A stretch of DNA of 64,000 nucleotides from CAYJLW01 sp964370965. Lineage in GTDB: Bacteria; Actinomycetota; Acidimicrobiia; UBA2766. The notes beneath the pieces were generated by a model, which was given only the letters and a program-made list of their open reading frames with translations, did not search any database and was not told the origin of the DNA. Positions 41,108 to 51,979 of this stretch are shown in pieces; positions within the stretch are counted from its first letter, which is position 1; every line of letters starts with the position of its first letter. The translations under genes and the position numbers were made by a program. The DNA lies in contig CAYJLW010000012.1 in NCBI GenBank assembly GCA_964370965.1, positions 15,263 to 79,262 on the forward strand, read 5' to 3'.

Positions 41108-42129
41108 CCGGTGGTCTCCGAGAGCTTCGCCAGCTCCTCGAGCTCCTCAGCGAGGCCGAAGGCGACGAGGAAGTCACCGGGGGCAACCGGGCCGTCGAGT
41201 TCGTGGTAGCGGTGGATGCGGTCGTCGCGCCGGAGGCCCACGAAGGTGACCCCCGCCTGGTGGCGGGCGATGTCGGCGATCGTGCGCCCGGCGAGACGGG
41301 AGCCGGGCAGCACCTCGATCTCTGCCGAGCGGAGTCCCAGGCGGGGGAGCTCGTGGAGCTCGATCACGCCGGGGCGAAGGGCGGAGGCGGCGAGGGACTG
41401 CCCGAACGCCTCGTACGGGGAGAGAGCGGCGTCGGCTCCGGCGCGGCTGAGGCGGTCGGTCCAGTCGGGGTCGTTGATGCGCGTGACGATGCGCAGCTCT
41501 GGGGCCAAGGCCCGGGCGGTGAGGACGATGACGAGATTCGTGGCGTCGGCGTCTGCGGCGGCGACCAGAGCAGCGGCCCGGTCGAGGCCGGAGTCGAGGA
41601 GGAAGGCCTCGTTGGTGGCGTCCCCGCACGCGAAGTGCACGCCGGCGCCCAGGGCCCCGGCCTCGCAGGCGACGTCCTTGTCGAGGACGAGGCAGGGCAG
41701 GTCGAGGCGGGCCAACTCGCGCACCACGGCCTGGCCCACACGGCCGAAACCGACGACGATGACGTGGTCCGACAAGCGGTCGATCATGCGCTGGCGCCTC
41801 CGATCCCGCAGGAGCGTACCGATCTCGCCCGACACGAAGAGCTCCGAGAGCACGGCCACCGTGTAGACCACGACCGCGAAGCCGAGGCCCACGATGGCGA
41901 TGGTGAGGATGCGGCCGCCTGCGTCGAGCGGCTGCACCTCCCGGAAGCCGATCGTGGCGAGTGTGATCACCGTCATGTAGAGGGCGTCGAGGAAGCCGAA
42001 GCCCTCCATCAGCATGTACGCGGCCGTGGCGGCGGCGACGAGGACGGCCGTGGCGAGAATCGGCCACCGCAGTCGCGCGATCAGAACACTCCCGACGGGC
42101 GAAGTCCGGCGGGGCCGTCTGGAGGGCAC
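41104..42129 (-). CDS. Two-helix ion channel with TrkA-N/TrkA-C (RCK) domains
   Basis: 341 residues. Two hydrophobic helices (about 15-35 and 65-95) flank a pore loop reading VITLATIGFREVQPL. A cytosolic Rossmann RCK domain follows (VIVVGFGRVGQAVVREL near 120, then CGDATNEAFL), and a TrkA-C domain ends the protein (SRLAGRTIADIARHQAGVTFVGL). The filter is TIGFRE, not the TVGYGD of classic potassium channels, so ion selectivity is open. The GTG 42129 lies 8 bp after the ALDH stop; a longer frame would overlap the ALDH gene. The stop overlaps the next gene by 4 bp. Confidence 0.88.
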   Translation of the reverse strand: MPSRRPRRTSPVGSVLIARLRWPILATAVLVAAATAAYMLMEGFGFLDALYMTVITLATIGFREVQPLDAGGRILTIAIVGLGFAVVVYTVAVLSELFVSGEIGTLLRDRRRQRMIDRLSDHVIVVGFGRVGQAVVRELARLDLPCLVLDKDVACEAGALGAGVHFACGDATNEAFLLDSGLDRAAALVAAADADATNLVIVLTARALAPELRIVTRINDPDWTDRLSRAGADAALSPYEAFGQSLAASALRPGVIELHELPRLGLRSAEIEVLPGSRLAGRTIADIARHQAGVTFVGLRRDDRIHRYHELDGPVAPGDFLVAFGLAEELEELAKLSETTG

Positions 42130-42137
42130 TGCCCCCG

Positions 42138-43682
42138 CTACCGGCCGAGCAGTGAGCGGACCTTGCCGGGGAGCCCTTCGCGGTACACGGCGCCGATGAG
42201 GCGGGCGCCCATGTCGAAGGCGCCCTTCGGGTACGGGAACCACATCGGTTCCCGTTTCAGGCCGAGGCGGTCCTCGAGCATCGACTTCACGCGTACGAAC
42301 TCGAGGATGCCTTCGACGCCGTGGACGCGGCCGAAGCCGGACTCCTTCACCCCACCGAAGGGCAGGGTGGCGATCCCGTAGCCGATCATCGTGTCGTTGA
42401 TGAGGACGTTGCCCGTGCGGAGACGCTGCGCGAGGAGTTCCCCCTTGGCCTTCGACGACGTCCACACGGTCGCCGTGAGGCCGTAGCGGCTGTCGTTCGC
42501 GAGACGCACGGCCTCGTCTTCGTCCTTGACCTTCATGATGGGCAGGACCGGCCCGAAGGTCTCCTCCCGCATGATCTCCATCGAATGGTCGCAGTCGGAG
42601 AGCACGGTGGGCTCGAAGAAGTCACCGGGGAGGTCTTCGCGGGATGCCCCGCCCGTGAGGATCTTGGCGCCCTTGGCCCGGGCGTCGGCCACGTGTCGCT
42701 CGACGATCGGGATCTGGGCGGGAAAGATCATCGCCCCCACGTCGATCGGGTTCTCGTCGGACTCGACGCCTTGGCGGAGCTTGCGGGTCTTGTCCACGAC
42801 CTTCGCGACGAACTCGTCGTAGACGGATTCCGGGACGTAGACCCGCTCCGTGGACATGCAGACCTGGCCGGAGTTCGTGAAGGCTCCCCACACGGCGCCG
42901 TTCGCCGCCCGTTCCAAGTCGGCGTCTGCGCACACGACCATCGGGTCCTTGCCGCCCAGCTCCATGACGACCGGAGTGAGGGTCTCGGCGGCGGCGGCCA
43001 TGATCTTCTTGCCCGTGGACGTGGCGCCCGTGAAGGCGATCTTGTCCACCCCGGCGCGTACGAGGGCGGCGCCCGTTTCCCCGGCGCCTTGGACGACCTG
43101 GAGGACGTCGGGGTGGACGTCGGCGGTTTCGAACACCTCCGCCACGATCTCGCCCACGAGGGGGGTGACCTCGCTCGGCTTCAGGACCACGGTGTTGCCG
43201 GCCGCGAGGGCAGTGAGCAGCGGCGCCATCGTGAGCGTGAAGGGGAAGTTCCAGGGGGAGATGACGCCGACCACGCCGTAGGGCTCGTAGACCTTCCAGG
43301 CCCGCTTGGTCTTCAGGAGGCCGGTGTCGACGGACTTCGGCGCCAGCACGCGGGGCGCTTCCCGCCGGAGCGCCTTGAGGAGCTCGCAGGACGCGAACAC
43401 CTCGCTCAGGAGCGCCTCGAGGCGGGGCTTGCCCGTTTCCGCGGCGATGCGCTCCGCGACGCTGCCTGCTTCGGCGGCGAGGACGCTCTGCACCCGACCG
43501 AGCTGGCGGGCGCGTTCTCGGGGCCCCAGGGTCGACCAGGTCTCGAACGCCTTGCGGGCCCGCTGGACGGCCTCGCGCACTTCGGCCTCGTCGTTGACGC
43601 GCACGCTGCCGATCACCTCGCCGGTGGCCGGATTTCGGGACTCGATGACGTTGGAGCGTGACGTGCGGGAAGTCGTGGTCAT
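42138..43682 (-). CDS. NAD(P)-dependent aldehyde dehydrogenase
   Basis: 514 residues, full length. Conserved parts: GVVGVISPWNFPF (near 135), the nucleotide-binding FTGATSTGKKI (near 215), the general base Glu241 in MELGGKDP, the catalytic Cys275 in NSGQVCMSTERVYV, and EETFGPVLP near 370. The last 60 residues are longer than in many ALDHs and end with a hydrophobic segment (FDMGARLIGAVYREG), resembling long-chain/fatty aldehyde dehydrogenases that attach to membranes. Substrate unknown. ATG start. It heads a minus-strand group with the ion channel and PLP enzyme. Confidence 0.93.
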   Translation of the reverse strand: MTTTSRTSRSNVIESRNPATGEVIGSVRVNDEAEVREAVQRARKAFETWSTLGPRERARQLGRVQSVLAAEAGSVAERIAAETGKPRLEALLSEVFASCELLKALRREAPRVLAPKSVDTGLLKTKRAWKVYEPYGVVGVISPWNFPFTLTMAPLLTALAAGNTVVLKPSEVTPLVGEIVAEVFETADVHPDVLQVVQGAGETGAALVRAGVDKIAFTGATSTGKKIMAAAAETLTPVVMELGGKDPMVVCADADLERAANGAVWGAFTNSGQVCMSTERVYVPESVYDEFVAKVVDKTRKLRQGVESDENPIDVGAMIFPAQIPIVERHVADARAKGAKILTGGASREDLPGDFFEPTVLSDCDHSMEIMREETFGPVLPIMKVKDEDEAVRLANDSRYGLTATVWTSSKAKGELLAQRLRTGNVLINDTMIGYGIATLPFGGVKESGFGRVHGVEGILEFVRVKSMLEDRLGLKREPMWFPYPKGAFDMGARLIGAVYREGLPGKVRSLLGR

Positions 43683-43760
43683 GGGAAGGCCCCCTGGAGT
43701 GAAACCGAGGTCCCGATGCTACCCCGGGGTGCGCGGAGCGGAGTCGTGGCGGCGGACCCT

Positions 43761-46700
43761 TCACGCCCCGGGGCGGCTCGAGGAGGCCAGGGCCCGACCC
43801 GCGAGGATCTCTCCCCCCGCGGCCAGGACGTGGCCGGCCGGGATGCCGAGGTCATCCAGGGCGGCGGCCGTCGTCGCCAGCCTCTCCCGGGCGAGTGAGC
43901 GGTTGCCGGCCGCCACGTGCACGCGCACGGCGAGGAGGCAGAGGTCCTCGTCGTCGGGTGCCAGCGCGCAGGCCCGGGCCGCCACCGGTTCGACGGCCGC
44001 GGGGTCGTCCCCCGTGACGGCTTCGCGGAGGACACGGTGGGTGGCGGCGAGGAAGCGTCCCCGGAGGTCGCGGCGGACCTCGATGGCGAAGTCGTCGTAG
44101 GCGAACTGAGTGGCGCAGAAGTCCGCGCCGTACAGATCCAGGGCCGCCGGGTCGGGCGGCTCGCCGCCCCTGGCCCCGACGCCGTCGAGGAAGTCCCATA
44201 CGTCCACGCTCACTTCGGCAGCCGGGTGCAACCGGACGAGGCCCTGGTCGACCCGCAGGGGCCCGCCGGCTTCGAAGCCGAGGGCGCCCCTGAGGCGGTG
44301 TACGACACCGTAGAGGCGGTTGCGGCCGAGATCCGGGTTGCTGTCAGGCCAAAGGGTCTCGATCGCCCGTTCGATGCCGACCGGGCCCCGTTCGGCGACG
44401 AGCAACGCCAGGAGCCGGGCCGGGACGCCCTTGGGCGCCTCGATCCCGACGCCGTCGCGCTCGACGCGGATCTCCGGGCAGAGTACGCGGATCGTGAGCG
44501 ACGCTGCCGGCATTCCGGCCATCCCGACGGGGGGGAGCGCCGGGGCGGGGATGCGCGATCGGATCCGCTCCGCCTGGGCGTCGAGGCCGGCGGCCTCGCA
44601 CCAGGCCACGAGGGGGGGGAGTTCCGCCTCGGGGTTCGCCTCCCCGCGGGCGATCCGCAGGAGTGCGTCCGCGAAGCGCCAGCCGAGACCGGCCACGGGG
44701 TCGGGGATCTCCGTGCGGGTCCGGGGCACCCAGCGCTCCGCCCGTCGCGTGTCGCCGGCGGCGAGGAGCGTGAGGGTGACGAGGCCGGCGAGTTGGCCGT
44801 GGGTGACGCTGTCGCCGGCGGCGGCGGCCTCCCAGGCGGCGTCGAGGCGGGCGTCGGCGTCGGCGGGCGTCCGGCCGTCGAGCACGTCGCAGAGCACGAG
44901 GACCGTCTCGGCGGTGGGGGCGAGGTCGGCGTCCGGGCGGGACGGGGAGTCCTCCGCTCTCGGCCGCTCAGGCCGGGGCCCCACGACGTCGGCGATGGCC
45001 TTGCGGGNNNNNNNNNNNNNNNNNNNNNNNNNNNNNNNNNNNNNNNNNNNNNNNNNNNNNNNNNNNNNNNNNNNNNNNNNNNNNNNNNNNNNNNNNNNNN
45101 NNNNNNNTCCGCTCTCGGCCGCTCAGGCCGGGGCCCCACGACGTCGGCGATGGCCTTGCGGGCGGCGCCGGTGTCGCCCGCCATGAGATGGAGCGTGCCC
45201 AGGCCGAGCAGGACTCGGGGGAGGTAGCGGCTGCGTCGGCGGCGGAGCCGGGCGGCGGCGGCGGCCATGGCGGCGATCCCCTCGACGAGGTCCATGCTCC
45301 CGCTGGACGCCTCGACCCAGGTGACGATCGCGTGGGCAACCGTCGTGTCCGTCCCGGTGCGCTCAAGGGCGGCCTCGGCGGCATCCGTGAGGCGCCGGCC
45401 CTGAGCGAGGCTGTCGCGCGTCCCGGCGAAACGGAGGCAGATCCCGAGGAGATGCGCGAGATGGGAGGCGAGTGCGGCGGTCTCGTCCGGAGATGACGCC
45501 AGGATCGCTCGCAGCCGGTCCTCGGAGTAGAAGCCGCCACACACCTGCGCCAGGGCGGACACGAGCTCGGCGAAGACGCCGGGGTCGCCCGTGTGGAACA
45601 ACCAGTTCGTGAGCAGCACCGACGCCCAGAGACCCTCGCGGGTTCCCGTGTCCCACATCTGGGCGGTGAGGCGTCGCAGAGTGCCCGTGTCGACGTCCCC
45701 CTGGTGGACGGCGGCGGTGGCGTCCACCAGGCGCGTCTCCGCGTCCCTCTCGTCGGCGGGGAGCGCGGCGACGGCCCGGCGGATCTCCTCCCATCGACCC
45801 GCATCCAGGAGTTCCCCGCCCGCCCGGCGGAGCAGCGCTGCGGTGGCCGCCCACTGTTCCTCGCCCACCAGGAGGCCGAGGGCGAGGCCCGGTTCGCCCT
45901 GTTCCGCCAGGGCGGCGGCGAGGGCCGTGACGGTGTCGGAGGTGACGGGTCGGGTGCACAGGGCTTCCCGGAGGACGTCCCGGACGGAGCACCAGCCGTC
46001 CTCCGAGACGGTGAGGAGAGCGGGGTGGCGTTCCGCGAGATCCAGCAGGTCGCGGGTGGCGGCGGCGTCGAGGTCGCGCAGCGCCTTCACCGGGGCACGG
46101 GCGACCCGGGACGCGAGGGAGAGGAGGGAGCGGCCCGCCTCTGTGAGATCGGACGCGGCGAGGTCTCCCAGCGCTCTGACGTCGTTGCGGCGCGCCACCC
46201 CGCCCCGGAGCCGGAGGCCGCTGCCGGCGAGTCCCACGGCCAGGGGCCATCCGCCGGTGAACTCGTGCACGTCGGCGCTGCCGGCCCCCAGGGCGGCGGA
46301 CGTCTCGTCCGGTGAGAAGCGGAGGTCGGCGGCGCCCAGGCAGGTCGCCAGGCCGCTCGCCGTCTCGCCCAAGAGGTGCACAGGGGGCTCTCGGCGGCCT
46401 GCCAGCACCAATGTCACGTCACCGGGCAGGTAGCGGAGGACGTCGTCGAGCACGGCCGCCATGGCCCCGGGGGCAGCGGCGTGGACCTCGTCGACGACGA
46501 GGCAGCCCGGCGTGGCGAGGGTGGCGAGAAGGTCGTCGAGCGCGCCGAGAGGTTCCCCTCCGGCCGCCCCGACCGGGTGGCCGTCGACACCCCAGGCGCC
46601 GGCGAGGGCGAGGGCGAGGTACCCGGCGACGGCCTCCACCGACGTGTCGCTCTCGTCGGCCGTGAACCACGCGGTGGGTCCCTGGTTGGCGGCGGCCAGT

Positions 46701-46888
46701 TGGGACGCGAGGGTCGTCTTGCCGTATCCGGACGGCGCCGCCAGGACCACGATCCGGGACTCCGCCAGCGTGTCGAGGAGACGGCGCCGGGCGACCTGCG
46801 GGTAGGGCCGCGGCGGTGTGAGGCGGTGCGAGAGGAACAGCGGCGCCACCCCGCGCCCGCTTGACGGCAACTCGAGATACAGACCCAT
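43761..46888 (-). CDS. Large AAA-ATPase / BTAD-type transcriptional regulator (split by a false gap)
   Basis: When the 100 Ns (45008-45107) and one of the two identical 55-bp flanks are removed, one continuous frame of 990 residues results. The N-terminal STAND/MalT-like ATPase has the P-loop APSGYGKTT (51-59) and Walker B CLVVDEVHA (near 125); a helical repeat region follows (about 300-730). The C-terminus holds an OmpR-type winged helix (about 745-820, RLLALLVAERGPVGIERAIETLWPD) and a BTAD domain (about 835-970). Such proteins resemble SARP/AfsR regulators of secondary metabolism or stress genes; the target is unknown. The ATG 46888 has GAGG 5 nt ahead. Read without correction, the gene appears as two broken pieces. 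Confidence 0.88.
44953..45007. repeat. 55-bp contig-end duplicate, left copy
   Basis: Identical over 55 bp to 45108-45162 on the other side of the N gap. Both encode the same residues (VVGPRPERPRA region) of the regulator. A 55-bp overlap equals a common assembler k-mer, so this is almost surely one genomic stretch present twice. Confidence 0.9.
45008..45107. other. 100-N scaffold gap, probably of zero real length
   Basis: Exactly 100 Ns between two identical 55-bp ends. Collapsing gap and duplicate removes 155 bases and restores the reading frame of the regulator gene, strong evidence that no sequence is missing. Confidence 0.9.
45108..45162. repeat. 55-bp contig-end duplicate, right copy
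   Basis: The partner of 44953-45007; see that entry. Confidence 0.9.
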
Positions 46889-47055
46889 AGATCCTCGTTC
46901 GGCCCCCCCAGGGCCGTCCCGCAGGACCCCATCTTCGCTGCCCGCCGTCCCGGTTCCTCTCCGTGGCCCCGGCTCACGCGTCACGACGTCGGAGTCCACA
47001 ACCACATCCCACCGTCATCTTGGGCTCCGCCTGCCGGGTGGGTGGGGCGCCCCCC

Positions 47056-47061
47056 TATCCT
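47056..47061 (+). promoter_or_regulatory. -10 element (TATCCT) for a leaderless pgsA transcript
   Basis: TATCCT ends 6 nt before the ATG at 47068, with no Shine-Dalgarno sequence between. It lies in the 179-bp divergent gap with the BTAD regulator gene. Confidence 0.45.
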
Positions 47062-47067
47062 GCGGGC

Positions 47068-47667
47068 ATGGCGGAGTCCCGCAGCTTCGGGCCCACGGCC
47101 CTGGCTACCCCTGCGAACGCGGTCACTGTCGCGCGCATCGTTGGTTCCCTCGCCTGCACGCTCCTCGTCGCCGCCGACGGCCGCACGGAGTTGTGGGCCC
47201 TGGGGCTCTTCGTCGTGCTGGCGGCGAGCGACAACGTCGACGGCATGCTCGCCCGCCGCCAGGGCACCACCCGCTCGGGGGCGTTCCTCGATCCCCTCGC
47301 CGACAAGATCCTCGTCATCGGGGTCCTCGGAGCGCTCTGGGTCCGGGGTGTCGTCGGTGTGGCCCCCGTCACCCTCGTCGTGGTCCGGGAGGTCGTGATC
47401 TCCGGGTTCCGCTCCCTCGCCGCCCGCCGAGGGGCCTCCGTACCGGCGTCGTGGCTGGGCAAGGTGAAGACCCTCGTCACGTTCTTGGCGATCGGCCTCC
47501 TGCTCTGGCCCGTCGCCGGCGTCGTCACCGCGGGCCGGCTCGTGCTCTGGATCGCCGTCGCCGTCACATGGATCTCAGGCGTCCACTATCTCGTGAACGC
47601 GGGCCGCCTCATCGAGGACGGGCGTGCCGGTCCCGTCCCCGCGGAGAGGAGCCCGGATGCGGGCTGA
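47068..47667 (+). CDS. pgsA: CDP-diacylglycerol-glycerol-3-phosphate 3-phosphatidyltransferase-like enzyme
   Basis: 199 residues, an integral membrane protein with about six helices. The CDP-alcohol phosphotransferase motif DNVDGMLARRQGTTRSGAFLDPLADK (near 52-77) has all the Asp residues that bind metal and the CDP group. PgsA makes phosphatidylglycerol phosphate; relatives use other alcohols, but the position before cinA and recA is the standard pgsA place in Actinobacteria. The ATG start follows from the -10 box and from the LATPANAVTVARI beginning typical of the family. It overlaps cinA by 11 bp. Confidence 0.9.
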   Translation: MAESRSFGPTALATPANAVTVARIVGSLACTLLVAADGRTELWALGLFVVLAASDNVDGMLARRQGTTRSGAFLDPLADKILVIGVLGALWVRGVVGVAPVTLVVVREVVISGFRSLAARRGASVPASWLGKVKTLVTFLAIGLLLWPVAGVVTAGRLVLWIAVAVTWISGVHYLVNAGRLIEDGRAGPVPAERSPDAG

Positions 47668-48925
47668 GATCGTCACCGTGGGCACCGAGCTCCTCCTGGG
47701 CCAGATCGTGGACTCGAACAGCTCGTGGATCGCCGAGCAGCTCGCCGCCGCCGGGGTGGACGTGCACTTCGCCACGAAGGTCGGCGACAACCACGAGCGC
47801 ATGGTGGCCGTGATCGCCCTGGCACTGGAGCGGGCCGACGTCGTGGTCGTCACGGGCGGCCTCGGACCTACCCAGGACGACGTCACCCGTGAGGCGGTAG
47901 CCGCCGTGACCGGCCGTCCCCTCGTGCGCCTGCCCGAGGTCGCCGACCGCATCCGGGCCATGTTCGACGCCCTCGGCCGGGAGATGGTCGAGTCCAACCT
48001 CCGCCAGGCCGACGTCCCGGAGGGAGCCGAGTGGATCCCGATGGTGCGGGGCACGGCGCCCGGGCTCGTAGTGCCTGTCGGAGAGGGCGTGATCTACGCC
48101 GTGCCCGGCGTCCCCCAGGAGATGGAGGAGATGGTCCGGCGGGCTGTCCTCCCCGACGTGGTGGCCCGCATGGGCGAGGCCGCCACGATACGTTCCCGCG
48201 TGCTGAAGTGCTGGGGTACGTCGGAATCCCGCCTCGCCGAGATGCTCGCCCCCCGCTTCGACGCCCTGGCGGCACCAGGCGGGCTGCCCGGCGACGCCGG
48301 GGTGACCCTGGCGTTCCTCGCCGGCCTCGGGGTCGTGCGGGTCCGCCTCACGGTGAAGGCGGCGTCGGAGGCGGCGGCCACAAGGGCCCTCGACGCCGAG
48401 GAGGACGCCTGCCGCGCGATCCTCGGCGAGGTCGTCTTCGGTGTCGACGACGACACTCTCGAGGGTGTCTGCATCGGTGCCCTTGCCCGACGGGGCTGGA
48501 CTCTCGCGGCCGCGGAGTCCATGACCGGGGGCATGGTGGGGGAGTGGCTCACGCGGGTCCCCGGGGCGTCCGGGGTCTTCGCCGGTTCCGCGGTCACCTA
48601 CGCCGTGGAGGCGAAGCGGTCCCTGCTCGGCGTACCCGAGGGCGTCCTCGCCGAGCACGGCCCGGTTTCTGAGACCGTGGCCTCCGCCATGGCCACCGGG
48701 GCCCGGCGGGTGTTCGGCACGGACGTGGGTGTGTCCGTCACGGGCTCCGCCGGGCCCGACGCGCAGGGCTCGGCTGTGGGCCAGAGCTATCTGGGCATAG
48801 ACGTGGGGGGCGACGTGCAGGTCGTCGGGGTGCGCTTCCCGGGCGAACGGGAACGGGTGCGCACCTTCGCCACCGCCACCCTCCTCGACCTGCTGCGGCG
48901 CCGCCTCGCCGCCGTGGGGGGCTGA
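47657..48925 (+). CDS. cinA: CinA family protein (MoCF-like domain plus nicotinamide-nucleotide amidase domain)
   Basis: 422 residues. Residues 1-170 are the MoCF-like COG1058 domain (ADP-ribose pyrophosphatase in known cases): VTVGTELLLGQIVDSNSSW and VVVTGGLGPTQDDVTREA. Residues about 255-420 are the CinA C-terminal NMN deamidase domain: AAAESMTGGMVGEWLT near 280, GSAVTYAVEAKRSLLGV, and VSVTGSAGPDAQGS. The pair recycles pyridine nucleotides; the old name comes from competence genes in Streptococcus. GAGAGGAG lies 7 nt before the ATG inside the end of pgsA, so translation is coupled. Only 3 bp separate it from thpR. Confidence 0.93.
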   Translation: MRAEIVTVGTELLLGQIVDSNSSWIAEQLAAAGVDVHFATKVGDNHERMVAVIALALERADVVVVTGGLGPTQDDVTREAVAAVTGRPLVRLPEVADRIRAMFDALGREMVESNLRQADVPEGAEWIPMVRGTAPGLVVPVGEGVIYAVPGVPQEMEEMVRRAVLPDVVARMGEAATIRSRVLKCWGTSESRLAEMLAPRFDALAAPGGLPGDAGVTLAFLAGLGVVRVRLTVKAASEAAATRALDAEEDACRAILGEVVFGVDDDTLEGVCIGALARRGWTLAAAESMTGGMVGEWLTRVPGASGVFAGSAVTYAVEAKRSLLGVPEGVLAEHGPVSETVASAMATGARRVFGTDVGVSVTGSAGPDAQGSAVGQSYLGIDVGGDVQVVGVRFPGERERVRTFATATLLDLLRRRLAAVGG

Positions 48926-48928
48926 GGC

Positions 48929-49480
48929 GTGCGTCTCTTCGTCGCTGTCTCCCCCGGGCCCGACACCACCGCGAAGCTCGACGGCGCCCTGGGTGGGCGG
49001 CCGTCCAGGGCGGGGCTGCGCTGGATAGACCCGGGGGTCTGGCACATCACGCTGCAGTTCCTCGGCGACGTCGAGGAGGACCGCCTCGACGAGGTGCGCC
49101 TCGCCTGCGCCTACGGCGCCGGTAGGGTGCGTCCCTTCGCTGTGGAGTTCGGGGGCCTCGGGGCGTTCCCGTCGGAACGGAGAGCCCGTGTGATCTGGAT
49201 CGGCGCCTCCGCCGAAGGCGACCGGCTCGCGGGCCTCGCCACGGCGGTGCAGGGCGAGACGTCCAAGCGCGGCTTCGAGCCCGAGGGCCGGGAGTTCAAA
49301 GCCCACCTCACGATCGGCCGCCTCCGCCAGCCCGGCGACGTGGGCGCCGTCCTTGCCGGCCTGGGCGACGCCGGCCCGGTGGTGGCCCACATCGACGAGG
49401 TCCTCCTCTACCGCTCCCACCTCCACCGCGAGGGTGCCCGCTACGAGGTCCTCGACCGCTTCCCCCTGCGCGACATCTGA
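48929..49480 (+). CDS. thpR: RNA 2',3'-cyclic phosphodiesterase (2H family, ThpR)
   Basis: 183 residues, the usual size. Both catalytic 2H motifs are present: HITLQFLG (near 39) and HLTIGRL (near 126). Members open 2',3'-cyclic phosphates on RNA and in some cases ligate tRNA halves in vitro; the cellular role is unclear. GTG start 3 bp after cinA. The order pgsA-cinA-thpR-recA is common in Actinobacteria and Firmicutes. A hairpin with a 16-nt loop follows the gene, so recA has its own promoters. Confidence 0.93.
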   Translation: MRLFVAVSPGPDTTAKLDGALGGRPSRAGLRWIDPGVWHITLQFLGDVEEDRLDEVRLACAYGAGRVRPFAVEFGGLGAFPSERRARVIWIGASAEGDRLAGLATAVQGETSKRGFEPEGREFKAHLTIGRLRQPGDVGAVLAGLGDAGPVVAHIDEVLLYRSHLHREGARYEVLDRFPLRDI

Positions 49481-49496
49481 CCCTGGCGGGGTCGGG

Positions 49497-49528
49497 GCCG
49501 AGCCGGGCGGGGGCCCTGGGGGCTCGGC
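49497..49528 (+). terminator. Hairpin after thpR
   Basis: GCCGAGCC (49497-49504) pairs with GGCTCGGC (49521-49528) around a G-rich 16-nt loop, 16 nt after the thpR stop. No U-tract. It separates the pgsA operon from the recA promoters. Confidence 0.45.
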
Positions 49529-49542
49529 GTCCTCCCGGATGC

Positions 49543-49571
49543 TTGTGCTCGAACAGATGTTCGCCTAGCCT
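49543..49571 (+). promoter_or_regulatory. recA promoter P1 with a LexA (SOS) box in the spacer
   Basis: A -35 TTGTGC (49543-49548) and a -10 TAGCCT (49566-49571) have a 17-bp spacer. The spacer is filled by TCGAACAGATGTTCGC (49549-49564), one base from the actinobacterial LexA consensus TCGAAC-N4-GTTCGA. LexA bound here would block RNA polymerase until DNA damage. Confidence 0.8.
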
Positions 49572-49615
49572 GCCCCGAGGCCCGTAATTACACACCTGTT
49601 GTTCCGGACCGGTTT

Positions 49616-49638
49616 TTGTCGTAGGTTGCCGTTAGGGT
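49616..49638 (+). promoter_or_regulatory. recA promoter P2, PafBC/RecA-NDp type
   Basis: TTGTCGTAG-N8-TAGGGT closely follows the mycobacterial RecA-independent damage promoter TTGTCRGTG-N8-TANNNT that PafBC activates; two of the 15 defined bases differ. It lies 45 bp downstream of P1 and 48 bp before the recA start. Confidence 0.6.
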
Positions 49639-49686
49639 GCCGACCGAGAGCTTTCCCGAACTTCCCCCGACCTCACCGGAGGCGAG

Positions 49687-51846
<2,160 letters not shown>

Positions 51847-51863
51847 GAAGCCCTGGCTCGCGC

Positions 51864-51886
51864 GAACGGGGATCCGGACCCCGTTC
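51864..51886. terminator. Hairpin between recA and the convergent giant gene
   Basis: GAACGGGG / CCCCGTTC with a 7-nt loop ATCCGGA, in the 133-bp gap between the two stop codons. It could end transcription from either side. Confidence 0.55.
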
Positions 51887-51979
51887 CCGCGCCGGAAGGG
51901 CGCGACGAAGAGCGCCGAGATGACCCAGTTCGCCGCGGCCCGTGGGACGCCGTCGCCGAACCCCGCGGGGCTCCGGCGG

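Noticed and set aside
40016..42381. Plus-strand frames opposite the PLP enzyme and ion-channel genes
   Set aside because: No motifs, biased composition; the minus-strand genes are well supported.
44210..47005. A 931-codon frame that reads through the 100-N gap
   Set aside because: Translation after the Ns is in the wrong frame. The duplicate-end correction gives the true C-terminus at 43761-44984.
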